From positions 11,417 to 53,471 of the forward strand of contig DTUY01000384.1 in assembly GCA_012963885.1 (NCBI GenBank): 42,055 nucleotides of DNA, given 5' to 3'. The position numbers and the translations under genes are program-made. This DNA is from Candidatus Poribacteria bacterium. GTDB taxonomy: Bacteria > Poribacteria > WGA-4E > UBA9662. Below the pieces are notes generated by a model. That model was not told the origin of the DNA. It saw only the letters and a program-made list of their open reading frames with translations, and did not search any database. This document shows positions 37,332 to 42,055 of the stretch, one piece after another. Each line of letters begins with the position of its first letter. Position 1 is the stretch's first letter.

Positions 37332-38696
37332 ATGTTTGGAAAAACAAGACACATCCATATAGTTGGAATTGGTGGCGCAGGTTTAAGTGGTATTGCTGAA
37401 ATACTAGTGAACCTTGAATTCAAAGTCTCTGGATCTGACCTGCGTTCAACAGAAGTAACAGACCATTTGATGAAAATTGGAGCGGATATTTATGAGAAGC
37501 ATTCTGCCAAACAGATACAAAACGCAGATGTTGTGGTTGTCTCTCCCGCTATTCCGCCAGAGAATCCAGAGATTGTTGCCGCACATGAGCAAAAAACCCC
37601 CATCATTCGTGGAGCAGAGATGCTAGCGGAAATTATGCGGATGAAATTTAGTATTGCTATTAGTGGCACTCATGGAAAGACGACAACAACTGCTATGACG
37701 GCCGCCGTTTTGGAAGAATTAGATCCAACCGTAGTTGTGGGAGGGAAACTGGTAAGTTTGGGAAGTCATGCACGCATTGGAAATAGTGAGCTGATGGTAG
37801 TTGAAGCAGATGAAGCATATGGGTCAATTAAGGAATTCTTCCCGACTATCGCTGTTGTCACATCTATTGACGCGGACCATTTGGATTACTACAACAATGT
37901 TGAGGAAATAGGCCAGACGTTTCTGAACTTTATCAACAAAGTTCCATTTTATGGTTCGGCGATCGTCTGTTTAGATCAAGTAAATATCCGCCAGATAATA
38001 CCGCAGATTGAAAGACGTTACTGTACTTATGGCATCGAGACAAAGGCTGATGTCATGGCAACAGACATCAAACATGATGGACCAGCGTCACATTTTTCTG
38101 TTTTAGCGCATGGGGATCTACTTGGCCGAATTCATTTGAAGATGCCAGGAAAACACAATGTATCCAATGCATTAGCTGCAATTGCGGCTGGGCTCCAGAT
38201 GGACTTACCATTCAGCCAAGTTACAGATGCGCTTGAAGAGTTTCGTGGAGTGCATCGGCGTTTCGAAATTTTAGGGGAAGTTCAAGATATTATCATTGTT
38301 GATGATTATGCCCACAATCCAACCAAGCTAAAAGCTGCTTTAAATGGTGTACGCGACAGTTACGATCGACGCATAATTGCTATCTTCCAACCACATAGAT
38401 ACGGTCGAATCAGTCGTCTCAATGATGAGATTTCAAAGTCATTTAGTCAGAGTGATGTTCTCATTGTTGCACCGATTTACGCTGCAGATGAAGCACCGAT
38501 TGAGGGTGTGACTGGGGAGAAACTGGCTATAGCAATTGAAGCCAACGGACACAAAAACGTAACGTACATGCCATCGAAAGATCAGATTGTTAATCATTTA
38601 ATTGATATTGTCCAGCCCAATGACATCGTCATCACTATGGGTGCTGGCGATATCTGGCGAGTTGGTTACAAGCTATTGGATCAGTTAAAAAAATGA
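37332..38696 (+). CDS. murC: UDP-N-acetylmuramate:L-alanine ligase
   Basis: Adds L-Ala to UDP-MurNAc, the first amino-acid step of the stem peptide. From ATG 37332 (454 residues) it begins MFGKTRHIHIVGIGGAGLSG, the MurC nucleotide-sugar loop; an in-frame start 23 codons earlier would run into murG and lacks homology. ATP site SGTHGKTTTTAM, then VEADEAYGS, IDADHLDYY, NVSNALAAIAAG and VDDYAHNPTKLKAAL (the DDYAHHP motif with Asn for one His). Only a weak TAAG precedes the start. Its stop overlaps ftsQ in ATGA. murB and ddl, often next, are missing. Confidence 0.96.
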   Translation: MFGKTRHIHIVGIGGAGLSGIAEILVNLEFKVSGSDLRSTEVTDHLMKIGADIYEKHSAKQIQNADVVVVSPAIPPENPEIVAAHEQKTPIIRGAEMLAEIMRMKFSIAISGTHGKTTTTAMTAAVLEELDPTVVVGGKLVSLGSHARIGNSELMVVEADEAYGSIKEFFPTIAVVTSIDADHLDYYNNVEEIGQTFLNFINKVPFYGSAIVCLDQVNIRQIIPQIERRYCTYGIETKADVMATDIKHDGPASHFSVLAHGDLLGRIHLKMPGKHNVSNALAAIAAGLQMDLPFSQVTDALEEFRGVHRRFEILGEVQDIIIVDDYAHNPTKLKAALNGVRDSYDRRIIAIFQPHRYGRISRLNDEISKSFSQSDVLIVAPIYAADEAPIEGVTGEKLAIAIEANGHKNVTYMPSKDQIVNHLIDIVQPNDIVITMGAGDIWRVGYKLLDQLKK

Positions 38697-39529
38697 GAAT
38701 CTATGCTCCACAACTATATGTTCCACCGCTGGCTACCGAGTCCTTAGACACACGAACTTATGAAAAAACTAACATCAGTCAGCTTATTTGGCTAGCATTG
38801 GTAATTATTATTGCTTTTTCACATGTAAACAGCATAATCCTAAACAGCAGCATTTTGCAGCTAGAGGAAATCTCTGTTCAGGGAAACGAACTTTATACGC
38901 AAGATAAAATTGTTAATTCTTCAGGGTTACAAATAAATCGTGACCTCATTCATCAGGTTTCAGAGGAAGAGATTGCAGCACGTATTGAGAAACTAAATTA
39001 TATCAAGGAAGCAGTTGTTTCAAAACATTATCTCTTGAAAACTGTATCAATAAACATTACAGAACGGAAAAAAACTGCCAAAATCCCATGTATAATTGAA
39101 AAAAAACCGCTTTTTATGATTGTCGACCGGTCTGGTTATGTGCTAGAATACCTAAATTTGCCCGATCTTTCGCACAGTTCACTGGTAAAAATTATCGGTA
39201 AGAGTGCTGAATTGGGTAGTCAATTAGTGTCCGAGCAGGTTCAAACTGGCTTAAAAGTTTTAGACCTAATCCAGAAAAGAGCAGAAGAAATCTTTTCCGA
39301 ACTGGATTCTATTGATGCAAGTGAAACGGATCGAATTCGCGTTCGGCTGAGAAATATGCCCTTGATTCTATTATCTTCGGATCAGCTTGTGATTGGTGTT
39401 AACCGACTTAAACTGTTTTTCCAACATCTAAAACAAGCAAAGCAAGCTAAAAAGCGGATGGGAGTGTATTTAGATTTTAGATTTGAAGATGCTGTGTACT
39501 TAATGGAGAAGAAGCAAGATGGCAACTGA
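38693..39529 (+). CDS. ftsQ: Cell division protein FtsQ
   Basis: Bitopic divisome protein linking early and late division factors. The 278-residue product has a short cytoplasmic N-terminus, one membrane helix (about 30-50, LIWLALVIIIAFSHVNSIIL), then a POTRA-like domain (LEEISVQGNELYTQDKIV, INRDL...IEKLNYIKEAVVSKHY) and the beta domain (FMIVDRSGYVLEY). Sequence conservation is low, as usual; the call leans on position between murC and ftsA and on topology. Overlaps murC by 4 bases and ftsA by 11. Confidence 0.88.
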   Translation: MRIYAPQLYVPPLATESLDTRTYEKTNISQLIWLALVIIIAFSHVNSIILNSSILQLEEISVQGNELYTQDKIVNSSGLQINRDLIHQVSEEEIAARIEKLNYIKEAVVSKHYLLKTVSINITERKKTAKIPCIIEKKPLFMIVDRSGYVLEYLNLPDLSHSSLVKIIGKSAELGSQLVSEQVQTGLKVLDLIQKRAEEIFSELDSIDASETDRIRVRLRNMPLILLSSDQLVIGVNRLKLFFQHLKQAKQAKKRMGVYLDFRFEDAVYLMEKKQDGN

Positions 39530-40760
39530 TTATATTGTTGTTGGCCTAGATATTGGAACAAGCAAAATTGCCGTGATCATCGGAAACACTTGGCAAGGAG
39601 ATCCTGAGAAGATTGAGATTCGCGGTGTCGGTACTGCTCCCTCTCGAGGGCTACGACGTGGTATCGTGGTTGACATGGAACTGACGACGGCAGCAATTCG
39701 CGAAGCAGTTTCCGCCGCTGAGTTAATGTCTGGAGTTCAAATCGGATCCGCCCACGTTGGGATTGCTGGTGGTCACATCATGGGACAAACATCACACGGA
39801 ATTGTTGCAGTTTCAGGTGAGGGACATGAGATCACGCAATCTGATATTGACCGTGCAATTAACGCAGCTAAAGCAGTTGCTATTCCCGCTGACAGAGAAG
39901 AGATTATGTCCTTACGTCAACGCTTTAAAGTGGATAATCAGGATGGAATTAAAGATCCTATTGGTATGTCCGGCGTTCGTCTTGAAGCTTACGTACACAT
40001 CATTACTGGAGCAGTTGGTGCTGTTAAGAACCTTACAACATGCGTGAATGACGCGGGCATGGCGGTTGAATCTGTTGTGTTGGAGCCCATAGCTTCTGCA
40101 GAATCGGTCTTGAACGCAGAAGAAAAGTTGATTGGTGTAGCTTTAGCTGACATTGGTGGAGGAACAACAGATACTGTAGTTTATAAGGATGGTTCGTTAC
40201 GCCATACCGAGGTACTATCAATAGGTGGTGATAACCTAACGCATGATATTGCCCAGTTGTTAAAGATGACGCCTGATGATGCTATTCAACTCAAACACCT
40301 CAAAGGATGTGCCTTGGTAGATATGGTTGATCCAAATGAGACGATCCAAATACCCACAGTTGGTGGGCTCCATAGACCGCAATTTGTGCCAAGAGAATTC
40401 CTAGCTGAAATCGTCCAATGTCGTATGGAAGAAACACTAAATCTAATATACCAAGAGATAAAGAAAAGTGGCGTTGAAGTCCCTGCAGGTCTTGTACTGA
40501 CTGGAGGGACTTCACTAATAAATGGTATGGTTGAGTTAGCAGAGCCAGTGTTTCCATGTCCAGTCAGGGTAGGGTATCCACGTCCATTAAAAGGATTAAT
40601 CGATAAAGTCAACAGTCCTGTTTATGCTACCGGCGTTGGACTGGTAATGTTGGGATCACAAAATCATCATGTGGCAGATGGAAAATCTTTCATCAAGGGA
40701 GAAGATCGATTTAATCAAATTCTATCACAGATGAAAAACTGGTTCAGTGACTACTTTTAA
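39519..40760 (+). CDS. ftsA: Cell division protein FtsA
   Basis: Actin-like ATPase that tethers FtsZ to the membrane. 413 residues with phosphate-1 VGLDIGTSKIAVIIG, the 1C-domain region (VGTAPSRGLRRGIVVDME...SAELMSG), phosphate-2 LADIGGGTTDTVVYKDG and adenosine motif VLTGGTSLINGM. The last residues (FNQILSQMKNWFSDYF) form the amphipathic membrane-targeting helix. Starts within the last 11 bases of ftsQ. A separate promoter for ftsZ follows 31 bases after its stop. Confidence 0.97.
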   Translation: MATDYIVVGLDIGTSKIAVIIGNTWQGDPEKIEIRGVGTAPSRGLRRGIVVDMELTTAAIREAVSAAELMSGVQIGSAHVGIAGGHIMGQTSHGIVAVSGEGHEITQSDIDRAINAAKAVAIPADREEIMSLRQRFKVDNQDGIKDPIGMSGVRLEAYVHIITGAVGAVKNLTTCVNDAGMAVESVVLEPIASAESVLNAEEKLIGVALADIGGGTTDTVVYKDGSLRHTEVLSIGGDNLTHDIAQLLKMTPDDAIQLKHLKGCALVDMVDPNETIQIPTVGGLHRPQFVPREFLAEIVQCRMEETLNLIYQEIKKSGVEVPAGLVLTGGTSLINGMVELAEPVFPCPVRVGYPRPLKGLIDKVNSPVYATGVGLVMLGSQNHHVADGKSFIKGEDRFNQILSQMKNWFSDYF

Positions 40761-40790
40761 ATCTTCCACTGAGTTCATTTCAAAAACCTG

Positions 40791-40820
40791 TTGACTTTAC
40801 TAATATTGCTGTTTTATAAT
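40791..40820 (+). promoter_or_regulatory. ftsZ promoter
   Basis: TTGACT (40791-40796), 18 bases, TATAAT (40815-40820). Transcription from about 40827 would allow FtsZ to be made in excess of the upstream division proteins. Confidence 0.75.
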
Positions 40821-40862
40821 CACAGAATTCACTTAATTTTTGATAGTTGACGATTAAGGTAT

Positions 40863-40895
40863 AGGAGGCTTGGTTACGTGCGTTACCAGATGTGA
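40863..40895 (+). promoter_or_regulatory. Strong Shine-Dalgarno and five-codon micro-ORF before ftsZ
   Basis: A perfect AGGAGG (40863-40868) is 9 bases from GTG 40878, which opens a tiny frame MRYQM ending at TGA 40893-40895, 10 bases before the ftsZ ATG. The only ftsZ-frame start near the AGGAGG is TTG 40870, one base away and too close to use. It could be a leader peptide coupling translation, or a sign of a sequence error. Confidence 0.45.
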
Positions 40896-40905
40896 CCAAA
40901 ATACA

Positions 40906-42055
40906 ATGGACCCGAAATTAGACGCAAGCATGATCGACTTCGATATGGAACAAGATGAGCAAATCGGTTCTGCGAGGATCAAGGTAATTGGTGTTGGTGG
41001 TGGTGGGAATAATGCGGTTAAGCGCATGATTGAAGCCAACCTGACTGGAGTGGGGTTTTATGCAGTGAACACCGATCTTCAAGCATTAACAACCTGCCAT
41101 AACGCTATGCGAGTCCAGATTGGTGCTACGACCACACAAGGATTAGGCGCGGGCGCAAATCCTGAGAAGGGCCGCGTAGCTGCCGATGAAGACCGTGACA
41201 AATTAAAGGCCATTGTTGAAGGAGCAGACATGGTTTTTGTGACCGCCGGCATGGGAGGTGGGACAGGGACCGGTGCGGCTCCGATTATTGCAGGACTTGC
41301 AAGAGAAGCTGGGGCATTAACAATTGGTGTTGTAACCCGACCATTCCACTTTGAAGGTCGTCGCCGGGGCGATAACTCGATAGAGGGACTGGAGGAAATT
41401 CGCGAGAACACCGATTCCGTAATTGTCATTCCTAATGAGCGTTTAATTGAATACGTGGATCAGAATGTCGCTTTGCGTGCTGCCTTTAGTATGGTAGATG
41501 AGGTATTACTGAATGCTGTGCAGAGCATTTCTGACCTGATAACTATTCCGGGTGAAATTAACCTTGATTTTGCTGATGTACAAACTGTTATGGAAGATTC
41601 AGGAAGCGCGTTGATGGGCATTGGCCGGGGTGCTGGTGACAGCCGTGCTCAAGTTGCGGCTCAAAATGCTATATCTTCTCCATTGCTTGAGGAAAGCAGT
41701 ATTTCTGGAGCAACTGGCATTATAGTTAACCTGACAGGACCATCACATATGGCCATGCAAGAATTAAACGATGCCATGGACGTTATTACTGCAGAATCGG
41801 ACACGGATAACATCATTTTTGGCTTAACTTATGACGATAACCTTAGCGATGACGAAATCAATATCACCGTTATTGCTACCGGTTTTGAGCATGGCAGCTC
41901 ATACAACCAAGATACATCTGCGGATGTTAGAGATTCAAGTGAGTTTTTAGGCCGTTTTGGTCAGAGTAACCGTTTCTCAGATCGGTCGCGCCATACCTCC
42001 CGTGATTCGCGTGATTCGCGTGATTCGCGTGATTCGCACCGATCCAGACCAAATT
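40906..42055 (+). CDS. ftsZ: Cell division protein FtsZ (3' end outside window)
   Basis: Tubulin-like GTPase forming the Z ring. The frame stays open to the window edge, at least 383 codons. GTP-binding motifs: IKVIGVGGGGNNAVKRMIEA (one run of 20), the tubulin signature AGMGGGTGTGAAP, NTDLQAL and FADVQTVM in the T7 loop. After the globular core (about 41920) comes a Ser/Arg/Asp linker with tandem RDS triplets. ATG 40906 (MDPKLDAS) is the first Met in frame, but no ribosome site adjoins it; ATG 40930 (MIDFDMEQ) is an alternative, and the FtsZ family usually has only 8-15 residues before IKVIGVGG. The C-terminal FtsA-binding peptide is beyond the window. Confidence 0.95.
   Translation, partial: MDPKLDASMIDFDMEQDEQIGSARIKVIGVGGGGNNAVKRMIEANLTGVGFYAVNTDLQALTTCHNAMRVQIGATTTQGLGAGANPEKGRVAADEDRDKLKAIVEGADMVFVTAGMGGGTGTGAAPIIAGLAREAGALTIGVVTRPFHFEGRRRGDNSIEGLEEIRENTDSVIVIPNERLIEYVDQNVALRAAFSMVDEVLLNAVQSISDLITIPGEINLDFADVQTVMEDSGSALMGIGRGAGDSRAQVAAQNAISSPLLEESSISGATGIIVNLTGPSHMAMQELNDAMDVITAESDTDNIIFGLTYDDNLSDDEINITVIATGFEHGSSYNQDTSADVRDSSEFLGRFGQSNRFSDRSRHTSRDSRDSRDSRDSHRSRPN
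42001..42036 (+). repeat. Four tandem copies of a 9-bp unit in the ftsZ linker
   Basis: CGTGATTCG is repeated four times without a mismatch, coding RDS four times within the intrinsically disordered linker. Identical DNA copies suggest recent or continuing slippage expansion. Confidence 0.95.

Overview
The window reads as a piece of a moderately AT-rich bacterial chromosome, most likely from Candidatus Poribacteria or a close sponge- or particle-associated relative. The pointers are two large secreted proteins ending in a FlgD-like domain with the signature NYPNPFNPxTWIP, a DUF4091/GH123-like secreted protein, and several Gfo/Idh/MocA-type and xylose-isomerase-like sugar enzymes. Assignment to that phylum rests on family knowledge and was not computed. 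Both window edges cut genes: the giant secreted protein at the left lacks its start, and ftsZ at the right lacks its end.

Layout, left to right. (a) 3-4790: a repeat-rich exported protein. (b) 4791-5536: what looks like an empty gap is largely a wrecked LOG-family (lysine-decarboxylase-like) gene. (c) 5547-8138: dcd, then the nitrogen pair glnA-glnB closed by a strong intrinsic terminator. (d) 8387-11103: a small carbohydrate or organic-acid island in which a DapA-family gene and a Gfo/Idh/MocA gene are broken while the reverse-strand sugar isomerase/epimerase between them is intact and has a good promoter. (e) 11385-17401: the rpsB-tsf-frr-cdsA-dxr-rseP operon, with a textbook extended -10 promoter and a leader that can fold as a pseudoknot; pyrH and uppS, usually inside this cluster, are absent. 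(f) 17532-20675: a family 4 uracil-DNA glycosylase overlapping priA, which is split by a 12-C homopolymer in its zinc-binding domain. (g) 20687-25654: two reverse-strand genes, a secreted DUF4091 protein and a family 4 type glycosyltransferase. (h) 26201-30484: a GAF-AAA-Fis sigma-54 activator, a NYN/YacP nuclease, a lipoprotein and an oxidoreductase. (i) 30622-33627: a secreted gluzincin-like metalloprotease with dockerin and FlgD-like domains. (j) 33671-42055: the division and cell-wall cluster murD-ftsW-murG-murC-ftsQ-ftsA-ftsZ, with its own promoter before ftsZ.

How it fits together. The window combines core translation (S2, EF-Ts, RRF), phospholipid and isoprenoid precursor synthesis (CdsA, Dxr), envelope proteolysis (RseP), replication restart and base-excision repair (PriA, UDG), nitrogen assimilation (GlnA with conserved Tyr397, PII with conserved Tyr51) and peptidoglycan/divisome synthesis. 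Between these blocks sit exported proteins that probably share one secretion route, and at least three decayed metabolic genes, which suggests ongoing gene loss. No tRNA, rRNA, CRISPR array, insertion sequence or phage gene was seen.
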